Origin: Vibrio campbellii CAIM 519 = NBRC 15631 = ATCC 25920
GTDB taxonomy: Bacteria > Pseudomonadota > Gammaproteobacteria > Enterobacterales > Vibrionaceae
Direction: 5' to 3'
Assembly (NCBI RefSeq): GCF_002163755.1
Contig: NZ_CP015863.1
Location: forward strand, 1,550,001-1,614,000
Length of the DNA stretch: 64,000 nucleotides
The stretch's first letter is position 1. The number at the start of each line of letters is the position of its first letter. The translations under genes were made by a program, and so were the position numbers. The notes under the pieces were generated by a model. It worked only from the letters and a program-made list of their open reading frames with translations, did no database searches and had not been told where the DNA came from. Shown here piece after piece: positions 35,885 to 45,391 of the stretch.

Positions 35885-36991
35885 TTATTTTATTAAGAAA
35901 TGCTTAACGAACTCAGTAATTTTCACCATGTCGTCAACGGCAATGAATTCTTCAGTGGTGTGTACTTTTGCCATACCAGTAGAAAGGTTTACCGTTGTTA
36001 GACCTTTCTTGTTGAAGTTGTTTGCGTCGCTACCGCCACCAGTGCCTTTTGTGAATGCATCGATGCCCATGTCAGCAAATGCCGCTTTGATTGCTGAGAC
36101 GTGAGAGTTGTCTTCTTCGATAACAAATGCGTCGTACGCGCGGCTTGATTCGATTTCAACTTCTGCGCCGTGTTTTTCACATACCGACTCGAAGGTAGAG
36201 ATCATGTGGTTCACTTGCGCTTCTAGCTTCTCACCGTTTAGAGAGCGTGCTTCAGCAACGATCTTCAGTTCTGGCATTACGATGTTTGTCGCTTGACCGC
36301 CGTTTACCATACCGATGTTTGCTGTGGTTTCTTCGTCGATACGAAGTAGCTTCATCTGGTTGATTGCATCTGCCGCTACCATGATTGCACTGATGCCTTC
36401 TTCAGGTGCTAGACCTGCGTGTGCTGGGCGGCCTTTGATTGTCGCAACGATTTTTTGCTGACCAGGTGCCGCTGTCACGATGGTGCCGACAGGACCGCCT
36501 GTATCCAGTACGATCGCTTCTTTAGACGTTACGTGCGCCATGTCGAAGTACTCAGAGCCGAACAGACCGCCTTCTTCATGTACAGTGAAAGCAAGCTCTA
36601 ACGTTTTGTGCTTTAGGTTTTCAGCTTGGATGCAGCGAACCGCTTCCATGATTGCTGCGATGCCAGACTTGTCATCACCGCCAAGGATCGTATTGCCTTT
36701 AGAGCGAATGATGCCATCTTCGATGATTGGCTCAATGCCGATACCAGGCGTTACTGTATCCATGTGGCAGCTCATTAGGATAGAGCCTTCTTTCTTACCT
36801 TCTAGACGAGCGTACACGTTAAAGCCATTAGAAATGTGTTCTGGTACAGGTAGTTTGTGAACCGTAAAGCCTAGTTCGCCCAGTTGCTCAGCTAGAGTTT
36901 CTGCAATTTTTTTTTCATTCATAGATTCGCTGTCGATGCGAACCAGTTGGCAGAAATGTTCAACTAGACGTTCTTGATTAATTTGTGTCAT
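35885..36991 (-). CDS. M20-family peptidase T-like metallopeptidase
   Basis: This 368-residue cytosolic dizinc peptidase should cut amino acids from short peptides. Metal ligands are in MSCHMDTVTPG, NTILGGDDKSG and HEEGGLFGSE, with a lid/dimerisation domain in the middle and a final HTTEEF histidine. It fits the PepT-like subgroup rather than true PepT, which is longer (about 410). The ATG follows an AGAGAC site. A 670-base gene-free region lies upstream. Confidence 0.85.
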   Translation of the reverse strand: MTQINQERLVEHFCQLVRIDSESMNEKKIAETLAEQLGELGFTVHKLPVPEHISNGFNVYARLEGKKEGSILMSCHMDTVTPGIGIEPIIEDGIIRSKGNTILGGDDKSGIAAIMEAVRCIQAENLKHKTLELAFTVHEEGGLFGSEYFDMAHVTSKEAIVLDTGGPVGTIVTAAPGQQKIVATIKGRPAHAGLAPEEGISAIMVAADAINQMKLLRIDEETTANIGMVNGGQATNIVMPELKIVAEARSLNGEKLEAQVNHMISTFESVCEKHGAEVEIESSRAYDAFVIEEDNSHVSAIKAAFADMGIDAFTKGTGGGSDANNFNKKGLTTVNLSTGMAKVHTTEEFIAVDDMVKITEFVKHFLIK

Positions 36992-37661
36992 TTGGATGTC
37001 TCTTTCTTTCTTGGTCGAGACCGCAGCGGTATAGAGTGCGAGCCCGAAAGGGAACAGAACACCTCTTATTACACAGCTAATCCAAGTGAAAGCTGTCTTG
37101 AATCAAAAAACGCCTCTGCCTGACATTATTCTGACCTGCTAATTACCGGATCTGATGCGGTGGTCACGAAAGTACACAATGAATGTAGAAATATGCGAAA
37201 GCGAGTTAAAAGCGAGTTTACTTAGTCAATCAATGTTTAGACCTACTAAGCCTTCAAATCGCCGCCGCGTCTACAAACCAAGTCATTCTCGCTGAACCAA
37301 GCATCTCGAGGTTACTTGGGTATAGTATGAGCTTTTGACGAATTTAATGAGAGATGGAAAGTCTATGATTCAACAGAATTGATGCTGCATTTATGTACAG
37401 AGTCGAGCTATTTTTGTAGCTGATGAAAAGTTACCAATATATCTGTCGAGTCGATTTTAATTTGTTCGTCACTTATTGAAGCAATATCATGCGTGTGGGT
37501 TAATACAATCTCTGTTTATTCATGTCCTTTCGCTCTGCTTTTCTGGATAGACCTAACTCTTAAAAGGGTTCGGTCGCTTGAATCTTATTGCTTTCATTCT
37601 CTGTTTTGTGAGCCCAGATCAAAAAGTTTGTATGTGCACTGTTACTTGGAGAGAGTGATTG
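36992..37661. other. Gene-poor region
   Basis: Between the M20 peptidase and the TetR gene I see no credible gene. A 63-codon open frame around 37493-37684 has no ribosome site and an unlikely composition. The promoter of the peptidase must lie in the left part. Confidence 0.5.
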
Positions 37662-38126
37662 TTATTGAGCTTTATGAAGAGTGAGCAGAGTTAATCCTAT
37701 CAACCATTCGATAACGTGTTTACAGTCTTTATTTAACTTGTAGGAAGCAACAGCCTCTACCTGACTTTGGAAGTCACAGAGATAAGGTGTGTGATGTTCA
37801 CAAACTGTCATCAAGAATGCCAAACGCCAAATCGCCATAAACTCAGCATCATCAAAATGATGTTTCCAACTGGCGATAAACGCAGCTTCATTGTCAGAAA
37901 GGTCGAGTTTATCCATCATCATCTTAAGTAGTCTACCTTGCAGGGCACGCGGGATGTCGGCTTTCTTTGCAAAGTGGTGGCTTATCCCCGTTCTCGATAT
38001 ACCTGTTTGTTCACTCAACGTTGTGTAAGACATTTTCTCGTAACCAAGCGTGATCAACTGCTCTGTTGCCACATCGAGAATGATGTTGATGGTGATCTGG
38101 GTATCTTCGTGAGTTCGGCGTGCCAT
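37662..38126 (-). CDS. TetR-family regulator
   Basis: This 154-residue repressor has the N-terminal TetR helix-turn-helix (near residues 22-55, with the MSYTTLSEQTGISRTGISHHF-type recognition region) and a short helical ligand domain. It is shorter than most TetR proteins (about 190). It is divergent from the tyrosine operon with a 388-base spacer, so it is a candidate regulator of hppD, although the TyrR-like box there suggests another input too. Confidence 0.82.
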   Translation of the reverse strand: MARRTHEDTQITINIILDVATEQLITLGYEKMSYTTLSEQTGISRTGISHHFAKKADIPRALQGRLLKMMMDKLDLSDNEAAFIASWKHHFDDAEFMAIWRLAFLMTVCEHHTPYLCDFQSQVEAVASYKLNKDCKHVIEWLIGLTLLTLHKAQ

Positions 38127-38514
38127 AACTATTGCCAGTATTGTGATTAAAAAATGATACTAACACTTATCGTCAGTCATTCCATATAAATATCCTTATC
38201 TTGACGTTGTTTGAATGATAAATGCGCGTTACTGCCCACAAAAATCACCGCGGTAACAAACTGTTTACATCATGGATCGGCGTGTAAATTGGTATTGGAT
38301 ATGATAATGCATTGATATAACTTGCTTTACTTATGATTTTGGTAAACGTTTGCGTTAATTGAATGTGCTGTAACATAAATTTTACAATCGAAGTTTAAAA
38401 CTGCGCAAAGCCAGATTTCCACTCATGTATTCCAATTTTTCTCCTCCTGCGCCAAGTTAGAAATATCGAACGAGAACGTATGTTCAAACACAACAATGAC
38501 ATAAGGAGAAAGTC
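38127..38514. promoter_or_regulatory. Divergent tetR-hppD control region
   Basis: This spacer holds promoters for both directions. A TyrR-like box is listed separately. Another pair of half-sites, TTTACA and TGTAAA, surrounds about 38265-38287. The hppD ribosome site AAGGAG sits at its right end. Confidence 0.55.
38369..38386. promoter_or_regulatory. TyrR-like box upstream of hppD
   Basis: The sequence TGTAAC-N6-TTTACA matches 11 of 12 fixed positions of the TyrR consensus TGTAAA-N6-TTTACA, about 130 bases before hppD. This would link tyrosine breakdown to aromatic amino acid levels. Confidence 0.55.
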
Positions 38515-39588
38515 ATGGTGGACACCTACAACCCATTAGGCACGGATGGATTCGAATTTGTGGAATACACAGCGGCGGACAGTGAAGGTATTGAACAACT
38601 GAAAGCGCTGTTTGTATCGTTGGGTTTTGCAGAGATCGCAAAACACCGTTCTAAAGAGGCTTGGCTGTACCGACAAGGTGACATCAGCTTTATCGTTAAC
38701 GCCCAGCCGCACAGTCAGGCAGAAGGCTTTGCTAAAGTTCACGGTCCTTCAGTTTGTGGCATGGCATTTCGTGTGAAAGACGCCAACGTCGCACTCAAGC
38801 AAGCACTGGATAACGGTGGCGAGGAGTACAAAACGGAAATCGGCCCTATGGAGCTGAGCATCCCGGCAATTTACGGCATTGGTGAGAGCCTTCTGTACTT
38901 CGTTGACCGTTACGGCAAACAAAGCATTTATGATGTCGACTTTCGTTTCTACGATGATGCAGAAGAGCGCTTAGCGAAAGCAGACGTTGGTATGTACGAA
39001 ATCGACCATCTGACCCACAACGTGAAGCAAGGCAACATGGACGTGTGGTCAGGATTCTACGAGCGCATTGGTAACTTCCGCGAGATTCGCTACTTCGACA
39101 TTGAAGGCAAGCTAACTGGGCTTGTTAGCCGCGCAATGACCGCCCCTTGTGGCAAGATCCGCATTCCAATCAATGAGTCCTCTGATGACAAATCGCAGAT
39201 TGAAGAGTTTATCCGTGAATACAACGGAGAAGGTATTCAGCACATCGCGATGACAACCGATGATATCTACCAAACCGTTCAAACACTGCGTGATCGCGGC
39301 ATGGACTTTATGCCAACGCCAGACACGTACTACGAGAAAGTCGACGAACGCGTAAAAGGACACGGGGAAGAGGTCAGCAAACTGCGTGATCTGCAAGTCC
39401 TGATTGATGGCGCGCCAACCAAAGACGGTATCTTACTGCAAATCTTCACTCAGACCGTTATTGGTCCGGTGTTCTTTGAAATCATTCAACGCAAAGGCAA
39501 CGAGGGTTTTGGTGAAGGCAACTTCAAAGCTCTGTTTGAATCGATTGAAGAAGACCAAATCCGTCGAGGGGTACTAAACGATGCATAA
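38515..39588 (+). CDS. hppD: 4-hydroxyphenylpyruvate dioxygenase
   Basis: This 357-residue iron enzyme converts 4-hydroxyphenylpyruvate (from tyrosine) into homogentisate. The two-domain vicinal-oxygen-chelate fold is visible, with the iron ligands in DHLTHNV (first His), GIQHIAM (second His) and FFEIIQR (Glu), and the C-terminal GFGEGNFKALFESIE signature. Start ATG has an AAGGAG site. It overlaps hmgA by 8 bases and begins the four-gene tyrosine operon. Homogentisate that is not consumed oxidises to a brown pigment in vibrios. Confidence 0.95.
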   Translation: MVDTYNPLGTDGFEFVEYTAADSEGIEQLKALFVSLGFAEIAKHRSKEAWLYRQGDISFIVNAQPHSQAEGFAKVHGPSVCGMAFRVKDANVALKQALDNGGEEYKTEIGPMELSIPAIYGIGESLLYFVDRYGKQSIYDVDFRFYDDAEERLAKADVGMYEIDHLTHNVKQGNMDVWSGFYERIGNFREIRYFDIEGKLTGLVSRAMTAPCGKIRIPINESSDDKSQIEEFIREYNGEGIQHIAMTTDDIYQTVQTLRDRGMDFMPTPDTYYEKVDERVKGHGEEVSKLRDLQVLIDGAPTKDGILLQIFTQTVIGPVFFEIIQRKGNEGFGEGNFKALFESIEEDQIRRGVLNDA

Positions 39589-40711
39589 ATGGATCACATT
39601 CCCTCATCGGGAGGGAGTGTGCTCCAAACAAGCACATGCTGATTTCCCGGAAGAGGCAATTTACGAACGTGAAGCAGGTCGAAGTGGCTTCTTCGGCCCT
39701 GCGGCACACTTTCATCATCAACACGCACCGACAGGTTGGTTGGATTGGGAAGGCGATTTACGCCCGCGCGCGTTTGATTTCAACCTAGTCGAACCGGCGA
39801 GTCAGATTTCGCCTTGGGCAGTGCCGCATCTTCTACACAACGCCAACTGTAAGATCCGTGTATGGCGTATGGACGAAAAGATGGATTTCTTGGTGCGTAA
39901 CGCCGATGGCGATGAGCTGCTATTCATCCATCACGGTACAGCAGATCTTTATTGCGACTATGGTCATCTCAAAGTGAGCGAAGGTGATTACGTGATGATC
40001 CCACGCTCGACCAGTTGGCGATTAGAACCAAGTGAGCCAATGTTTGTTCTGATGATTGAAAACACTGATGCTGCTTATTCTTTGCCAGAAAAAGGCATGG
40101 TGGGTAATCATGCTGTCTTCGACCCAGCGGTTTTGGAAACGCCTTCCATTAACGATGAGTTCCGTGCGCAATACTCAGAAGATCAAACTCAAGTTCATGT
40201 GAAGCGCCATGACAAAGTCAGCGTGATTACTTACCCATTCAACCCGCTTGATGCGATTGGTTGGCACGGTGATTTGGCCGTGGTGAAAGTGAACTGGCGT
40301 GATATTCGTCCTTTGATGTCGCATCGCTATCACTTACCACCTTCTGCCCACACTACATTTGTTGGTGCTGGATTTGTGGTGTGTACGTTTGTGCCACGTC
40401 CAATCGAGAGCGACCCTGGCGCACTGAAGGTGCCGTTCTATCATAACAATGACGATTATGACGAAGTCTTGTTCTACCACGCAGGGGATTTCTTCAGCCG
40501 TGACAACATAGAAGCAGGCATGGTGACTTTCCATCCAGCAGGCTTTACTCACGGCCCTCATCCAAAAGCGTTCAAAGCGGGTCAGGAATATAAGAAGAAG
40601 TTTACTGATGAAGTGGCAGTGATGATTGATACGCGTCACGCACTCGAGTTCTCTGACGAGCTCGATAAGGTTGAAAACAAAGAATACGTCTATAGCTGGC
40701 AAGAGAAGTAA
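39581..40711 (+). CDS. hmgA: Homogentisate 1,2-dioxygenase
   Basis: This 376-residue cupin-type iron enzyme opens the homogentisate ring to give maleylacetoacetate. It is shorter than the human/Pseudomonas type (about 430) and matches the compact bacterial branch. Histidine-rich strands LFIHHGTADLYCDYG and the later PHPKAFKAG region supply metal ligands, and FYHNNDDYDEVLFYHAGDF is the C-terminal cupin. It overlaps hppD by 8 bases and precedes fahA by 9. Confidence 0.92.
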   Translation: MHKWITFPHREGVCSKQAHADFPEEAIYEREAGRSGFFGPAAHFHHQHAPTGWLDWEGDLRPRAFDFNLVEPASQISPWAVPHLLHNANCKIRVWRMDEKMDFLVRNADGDELLFIHHGTADLYCDYGHLKVSEGDYVMIPRSTSWRLEPSEPMFVLMIENTDAAYSLPEKGMVGNHAVFDPAVLETPSINDEFRAQYSEDQTQVHVKRHDKVSVITYPFNPLDAIGWHGDLAVVKVNWRDIRPLMSHRYHLPPSAHTTFVGAGFVVCTFVPRPIESDPGALKVPFYHNNDDYDEVLFYHAGDFFSRDNIEAGMVTFHPAGFTHGPHPKAFKAGQEYKKKFTDEVAVMIDTRHALEFSDELDKVENKEYVYSWQEK

Positions 40712-40720
40712 GGGGCAAGG

Positions 40721-41758
40721 ATGAAATTAGCAACCAAGAAAAATGGCACTCGCGATGGTCTATTGATGATCGTGAGCAAAGACCTGACACAATGTGTTCC
40801 GGCAACTGAAATTTTCCACGCGATGCATCTCGCGCCAACCATGCAAGTGGCATTGGATAACTGGGACAAAGTCGCTCCACAACTGGAAGAGCTTTATAAC
40901 GCGCTAAACAATGGTTCGGTTTCAGGAAGTGAAGCGTTCGAATCCCACTATCTAGCATCACCATTGCCTCGCGCCTATCAATGGGCGGATGGCAGTGCTT
41001 ACGTCAATCACGTCGAACTAGTGCGTAAAGCGCGTGGTGCGGAAATGCCAGAAAGCTTCTGGACCGATCCTTTGATGTATCAAGGTGGTTCTGACGCATT
41101 TATTGGTCCTTGCGACAACATCGAATTTGCCAGCGACGAGTGGGGCATTGACTTCGAAGGTGAAATTGCCGTGATCACCGGTGACGTGCCGATGGGGGCA
41201 AGCATTGCAGAAGCACAAGATTCAATTCGTCTTATCATGCTCGTAAACGATGTATCGTTGCGTGGTTTGATTCCGGCGGAGCTGGCGAAAGGCTTTGGTT
41301 TCTTCCAATCAAAACCGTCTTCAGCGTTTTCTCCTGTTGCAGTAACGCCAGATGAGCTGGGTGAAGCATGGTATGAGAACAAAGTGCATCTGCCGCTTGT
41401 TTCAACCTATAACAACGCGCCATTCGGTTGCCCGAATGCAGGCATAGATATGACGTTTGATTTCGCTGACTTGATTGTCCATGCCAGCAAAACACGTCCA
41501 CTTTCTGCAGGTGCAATCATTGGTTCTGGTACAGTATCGAACAAACAGGGTACGGAGCACGGAACCTCTATCGAAGAGGGTGGCGTGGGCTATTCGTGTA
41601 TCGCAGAAGTGCGCATGATTGAAACCATTCGTGATGGCAAACCGTCGACGAGCTTTATGTCGTTTGGTGACTCTATCAAGCTTGAGATGTTTAACGCAGA
41701 TGGCAACTCGATCTTTGGTGCGATTGATCAGCAAGTCAGCCAATACCTAAAACACTGA
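40721..41758 (+). CDS. fahA: Fumarylacetoacetate hydrolase
   Basis: This 345-residue enzyme splits fumarylacetoacetate into fumarate and acetoacetate, the end of tyrosine breakdown. The FAH fold is visible in the central DFEGEIAVITGDVP segment and the metal/active-site region with VNDVSLRGL, and the late GTVSNKQGTEHGTS segment. It has the AAGGGGCAAGG ribosome site and lies 9 bases after hmgA and 20 before maiA. Confidence 0.93.
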   Translation: MKLATKKNGTRDGLLMIVSKDLTQCVPATEIFHAMHLAPTMQVALDNWDKVAPQLEELYNALNNGSVSGSEAFESHYLASPLPRAYQWADGSAYVNHVELVRKARGAEMPESFWTDPLMYQGGSDAFIGPCDNIEFASDEWGIDFEGEIAVITGDVPMGASIAEAQDSIRLIMLVNDVSLRGLIPAELAKGFGFFQSKPSSAFSPVAVTPDELGEAWYENKVHLPLVSTYNNAPFGCPNAGIDMTFDFADLIVHASKTRPLSAGAIIGSGTVSNKQGTEHGTSIEEGGVGYSCIAEVRMIETIRDGKPSTSFMSFGDSIKLEMFNADGNSIFGAIDQQVSQYLKH

Positions 41759-41778
41759 GAGTGAGGGGCAAGGGAAGT

Positions 41779-42447
41779 ATGAGCGATAACATCACCCTCT
41801 ATGGCTATTGGCGTTCTTCGGCGGCTTATCGAGTTCGCATTTGTTTGAACTTAAAAGAGCTGAAGTACAAGTCCAAATCGGTTCATTTGGTACGTAATGG
41901 CGGCGAGCAGCACAGCGCGGAATACCATGAGTTAAATGCCTCTGAGCTTGTGCCAGTGCTGGTGGATGGTGATATCCAACTCAACCAATCTCTTGCCATC
42001 ATTCAGTACCTTGATGATCAGTATCCACAAGTTCGAGTGATTCCAGAACCATCGCCACTTCGTTACCAAGCTTTGGCTATGACTCAGGATATCGCGATGG
42101 AGATCCACCCACTCAATAATTTGCGCGTATTGCAGTACCTAGAAGGGCAGCTGTCGTGTGACCAAGAGACGAAAGTCGAGTGGATTCATCATTGGGTAAA
42201 TCAAGGCTTTATGGCATTAGAAGAGAAGCTAAATCAGCATCGACAACAACATGGAAACTGTATCTCCAGTGTGACTGACTCTCCCTCTATTGTTGATATT
42301 TGCTTAGTGCCTCAAGTGTACAACGCATTACGTTTTGGGGTGGATATGACACCTTATCCGGTTATTAGCTCGATTGTAGAAGCGTGTAATCAATTGCCCG
42401 CGTTTATTGATGCCATGCCTGAGAACCAACCCGACGCGAACAGCTAG
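41779..42447 (+). CDS. maiA: Maleylacetoacetate isomerase
   Basis: This 222-residue glutathione S-transferase zeta-class enzyme isomerises maleylacetoacetate to fumarylacetoacetate. The zeta signature SSAAYRVRI is at about residues 11-19, and the QSLAIIQYLDDQYP segment completes the glutathione site. ATG 41779 follows AAGGGA; the upstream GTG at 41761 would add six nonconserved residues. Last gene of the operon, followed by a terminator. Confidence 0.93.
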   Translation: MSDNITLYGYWRSSAAYRVRICLNLKELKYKSKSVHLVRNGGEQHSAEYHELNASELVPVLVDGDIQLNQSLAIIQYLDDQYPQVRVIPEPSPLRYQALAMTQDIAMEIHPLNNLRVLQYLEGQLSCDQETKVEWIHHWVNQGFMALEEKLNQHRQQHGNCISSVTDSPSIVDICLVPQVYNALRFGVDMTPYPVISSIVEACNQLPAFIDAMPENQPDANS

Positions 42448-42474
42448 CATTCTCTCTACATCTTAATGATTAAC

Positions 42475-42500
42475 AAACGGGCTCTTGATGGAGTCCGTTT
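42475..42500 (+). terminator. Terminator of the tyrosine operon
   Basis: A 10-bp stem with one G-T pair (42475-42484 with 42491-42500) and 6-base loop ends in TTTTT, 28 bases after maiA. Confidence 0.78.
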
Positions 42501-42645
42501 TTGTTCTTTCTGGTTCACGCAAAAATCGTGTCCAAAACGCAGGCGACTGTTATTATCAACCCCGCAAAATTTATCGGTTTTGTTGCTCTGCTTAGGATTT
42601 ACATTTAGGCTTTGAACAACTAGTTGTTTTGGGCGCACTTTATCT

Positions 42646-43308
42646 ATGACCAACATCTTTATCATTGTTGTTCTTCTTGTTGTTTTCTTCTTTATCATTC
42701 AAAAGTACGTGATCAAAAACGATGATACGCGAGACTTCCCATACCGTTCGAAAGGTCCTTTATTAAAAGGGCAGGAAGGCGCGTTTTTTAATGCGTTAAG
42801 AGCGGCGGTTGGTGATCATGCCGTGGTGTTTGCCAAAGTAAACATGGCAACGTTGATCGCGCCAAAAGAGATTAAGAACAAAAAGCAGTTCTTTATTGCC
42901 AGTAACCGCATTTCACGCAGCTACTTCGATTACGTTATCTGTGATCCTAGAACGCTTGAACCTCGCGTGATTATTGAGCTTGATAACGGTCAGCAGTTAC
43001 ACAAAGGCAAAGTCGAGCGCCAAAAGCTGCTCATGCATGTGTGTAAATCGGCAAATCTGCCTTTGATTGGTGCATCGGTAAAACACAGCTATCAAGTGGG
43101 TCGTTTACGTCGTCTATTGGCGGCACACATTGATCTGATTGAACCAGACAAAGAAATTCGTTTTTGTAAAAAGTGCAGTAGCCCGATGATCATCAAAACT
43201 GCAAGCCAAGGTGAGTTTAAAGGTCGACGCTTCTTTACTTGTAGCCGGCAGCCAAACTGTACTTACACAGAAAACTACAATGTAGTGTTTGATACAGAAG
43301 ACGAATAA
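42646..43308 (+). CDS. DUF2726 protein with topoisomerase-type zinc ribbon
   Basis: This 220-residue protein has an N-terminal membrane anchor (IFIIVVLLVVFFFIIQKYV), a DUF2726 nuclease-like region (FDYVICDPRTLEPRVIIELDNGQQLH, described by its D...E pattern) and a C-terminal four-cysteine ribbon (CKKC near residue 178 and CSRQPNC near residue 203) like those in topoisomerase I. The fold suggests a restriction-like nuclease or a nucleic acid binder, function unknown. It stands alone, ending at a strong terminator. Confidence 0.83.
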   Translation: MTNIFIIVVLLVVFFFIIQKYVIKNDDTRDFPYRSKGPLLKGQEGAFFNALRAAVGDHAVVFAKVNMATLIAPKEIKNKKQFFIASNRISRSYFDYVICDPRTLEPRVIIELDNGQQLHKGKVERQKLLMHVCKSANLPLIGASVKHSYQVGRLRRLLAAHIDLIEPDKEIRFCKKCSSPMIIKTASQGEFKGRRFFTCSRQPNCTYTENYNVVFDTEDE

Positions 43309-43337
43309 ACATTTCGTTCCCAGATAATGAAATAGAG

Positions 43338-43368
43338 AAAGGCTTCAACTGGATTAGTTGAAGCCTTT
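43338..43368. terminator. Bidirectional terminator
   Basis: A perfect 13-bp stem (43338-43350 with 43356-43368) and GGATT loop lie between convergent genes and are followed by a T-run. Confidence 0.9.
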
Positions 43369-43412
43369 TTTGTGTTGCTCTACGCCTCATTGATAGTGAG
43401 AAGTAAACCGAA

Positions 43413-44345
43413 TTAAGCGGTTGGAGCTCTGAGAGTTTTGATTTGTTTTGAAATTGAGGCGATACAGCGCTTTGCAGACTCACTGACTCCGGAGAGTTGA
43501 AAGAAACCATGGATAACGCCTGAGTAGCGTTCACAATTTACTTCTGCGCCATGAGCAAGCATTAATTCGCGCAATGTTTCGCCCTCATCACGTAAGGGAT
43601 CAAATTCTGCTGTGATAATTGTCGTAGGAGGTAATCCTCGATAATCTGCGCTCATAAGGTTAAGGTCCGGCTCAGAAAGCACTTTAGGATCGTTGTTGGT
43701 ATACAAATCAAAACCAGACAGAAGCATGTTTGCGGTAATGATGTAGTCAGAGCCGTTTTCTTTGTAGCTCTGAGAGCTGCCTTTCGGATCCAACATTGGG
43801 TAAATCAGGATTTGTTGTTCTGGTAACCAAGTGGTCAATTTTTTAAGCCTTAACGTCGTCGCTAAAGCCAACTGGCCTCCGGCACTATCGCCCACAAATA
43901 CCACTCGTTCTGGATTCCCGCCGTATTTGTGTCCATGCTCTTTAATACCAAGTACGGCGTGGTATACGTCATCGTGCGCGACAGGATACGTGTATTCTGG
44001 TGCGAGTCGATACTTTATACAGATGACGATCGAGTTGGATTGAACGGCAATCTGTCTCAACTGAGCGTCATGCGTTTCAAAGCCACCACTGATGAAGCAA
44101 CCCCCATGAAAATAAATCGTGAGCGGTAAGTTATCTTCATTAGTTGGCTTATACACTTTGATTTGAATGCCATTCACTACATCCAAGAATTCTCTCTCTG
44201 GTTTAGGGCTTTCACCCGCTAATACGGTGCTATTGAGATAACCAGTTCGTCGATTAGCAATAGTTTGTTTTGAAGGGCAAGGCTTACCATTGGATTGGAA
44301 TTCTTCTACTAACTCTCGAATGCCAGGCTCAAGATTTTGGATCAT
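43413..44345 (-). CDS. Hormone-sensitive-lipase-type esterase
   Basis: This 310-residue alpha/beta hydrolase has the oxyanion HGG motif (YFHGGCFISGG), the nucleophile elbow GDSAGG (with the catalytic serine), an aspartate in the EFDPLRDEGE segment and a histidine in GVIHGF. No signal peptide is seen, so it is cytosolic. The substrate is probably a short-chain ester. The neighbours give no pathway clue. Confidence 0.85.
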   Translation of the reverse strand: MIQNLEPGIRELVEEFQSNGKPCPSKQTIANRRTGYLNSTVLAGESPKPEREFLDVVNGIQIKVYKPTNEDNLPLTIYFHGGCFISGGFETHDAQLRQIAVQSNSIVICIKYRLAPEYTYPVAHDDVYHAVLGIKEHGHKYGGNPERVVFVGDSAGGQLALATTLRLKKLTTWLPEQQILIYPMLDPKGSSQSYKENGSDYIITANMLLSGFDLYTNNDPKVLSEPDLNLMSADYRGLPPTTIITAEFDPLRDEGETLRELMLAHGAEVNCERYSGVIHGFFQLSGVSESAKRCIASISKQIKTLRAPTA

Positions 44346-44515
44346 TTTTTAACTCTTAACGAAAAAATCAACGAATCATAGAATAATTAAAAGACATGTA
44401 TATACATACAGTTTAAATGTGTGATGAAGATTAAAAATAGCATTTCGCAACACTTATCAGCATCCGTCCTAGTAGCTCCTATACTTTGATAAAGAAAGAA
44501 GAATAGGGAAGCGTT

Positions 44516-44854
44516 ATGCGATATGGATGGATTCTTTCAGCGCTGCTACTCACGTTCAGCAGCCATGCTCAGCAGTCACTAAAACCACTAGAATGCCAAT
44601 TAACAGATACACCTCAAGACCATTTCTTGTTTTATCGTGAGCAGATGGTTTACCACAGTGAGCAGTTTGCGATTTTCCAAAACTTCAAAGGGCGGGTAAG
44701 TACCCAAGTGGATCTCAAAACGGGCAAACTGATTCGAACGACGTTTATTGGTGAACCATTTGAGCCTAAATACCAAATTCTGTTTGGAGATTGCCCAAAC
44801 GTATCGCAAGTTTTGCAAATTTGGATGCTCAGTGATGTGCCTTACGACAATTAA
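44516..44854 (+). CDS. Small secreted hypothetical protein
   Basis: This 112-residue protein has a signal peptide (MRYGWILSALLLTFSSHA) and two cysteines (near residues 27 and 96) that could form a disulfide. It resembles no family that I recognise. The start has an AGGGAAGC ribosome site. It is followed by the tRNA promoter region. Confidence 0.6.
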   Translation: MRYGWILSALLLTFSSHAQQSLKPLECQLTDTPQDHFLFYREQMVYHSEQFAIFQNFKGRVSTQVDLKTGKLIRTTFIGEPFEPKYQILFGDCPNVSQVLQIWMLSDVPYDN

Positions 44855-45033
44855 CCCCAAACACGAAAGTTAACTAGATCACACTTTTACAGCGGGTAAT
44901 ACAAAGCTTTGGCGATAAAATCGTCCAAAATTGGATGTTGAGTTTACATTTTCGCCAAACGAATCAAAGTTAGTGAATTTGTGCTTGCACCCCTCATGGG
45001 ATATAGCTAATATCCAACTCGTTCTTAAGGAAT

Positions 45034-45110
45034 GGGTCCGTAGCTCAGTTGGTTAGAGTACTACCTTGACATGGTAGGGGTCGGCGATTCGAGTTCGCCC
45101 GGACCCACCA
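45034..45110 (+). tRNA. tRNA-Val (GAC), copy 1
   Basis: A 77-base cloverleaf: acceptor stem GGGTCCG paired with CGGACCC, D-arm GCTCAGTTGGTTAGAG, anticodon loop TTGACAT with anticodon GAC, and T-loop TTCGAGT, with an encoded ACCA end. It reads GTC and GTT codons for valine. Confidence 0.96.
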
Positions 45111-45146
45111 CTCCTTAACGCATAGAAATGCAAAGAAAAAAAAATT

Positions 45147-45223
45147 GGATCCGTAGCTCAGTTGGTTAGAGTACCGCCTTGACATGGCGGGGGTCGGCGA
45201 TTCGAGTTCGCCCGGATCCACCA
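45147..45223 (+). tRNA. tRNA-Val (GAC), copy 2
   Basis: This has the same 77-base fold and anticodon GAC, with paired (compensatory) changes in the acceptor and anticodon stems relative to copy 1. The two genes are 36 bases apart and likely form one transcript. Confidence 0.96.
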
Positions 45224-45233
45224 AATTTAACTA

Positions 45234-45260
45234 GAAAGCCAAGCATTTAGCTTGGCTTTC
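45234..45260 (+). terminator. Terminator after the tRNA pair
   Basis: A perfect 11-bp stem (45234-45244 with 45250-45260) and ATTTA loop are followed by TTGC, 10 bases after tRNA copy 2. Confidence 0.8.
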
Positions 45261-45391
45261 TTGCATCTGGCGTTTAGCAAATTGGCATATATTACGACGG
45301 TATTTCCAGTCTTAATCTATCCAACAGCTAAGGTTCAAGTTTGGCTAAGTATTCCAAATTATGCACTAGACAACGGGTGAATCTTATATTG

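Noticed and set aside
37493..37684. 63-codon open frame between the M20 peptidase and TetR genes
   Set aside because: No ribosome site, odd cysteine/tyrosine-rich composition, and it overlaps the tetR end.
40602..40964. 120-codon minus-strand frame across hmgA-fahA
   Set aside because: Shadow of two clear catabolic genes.
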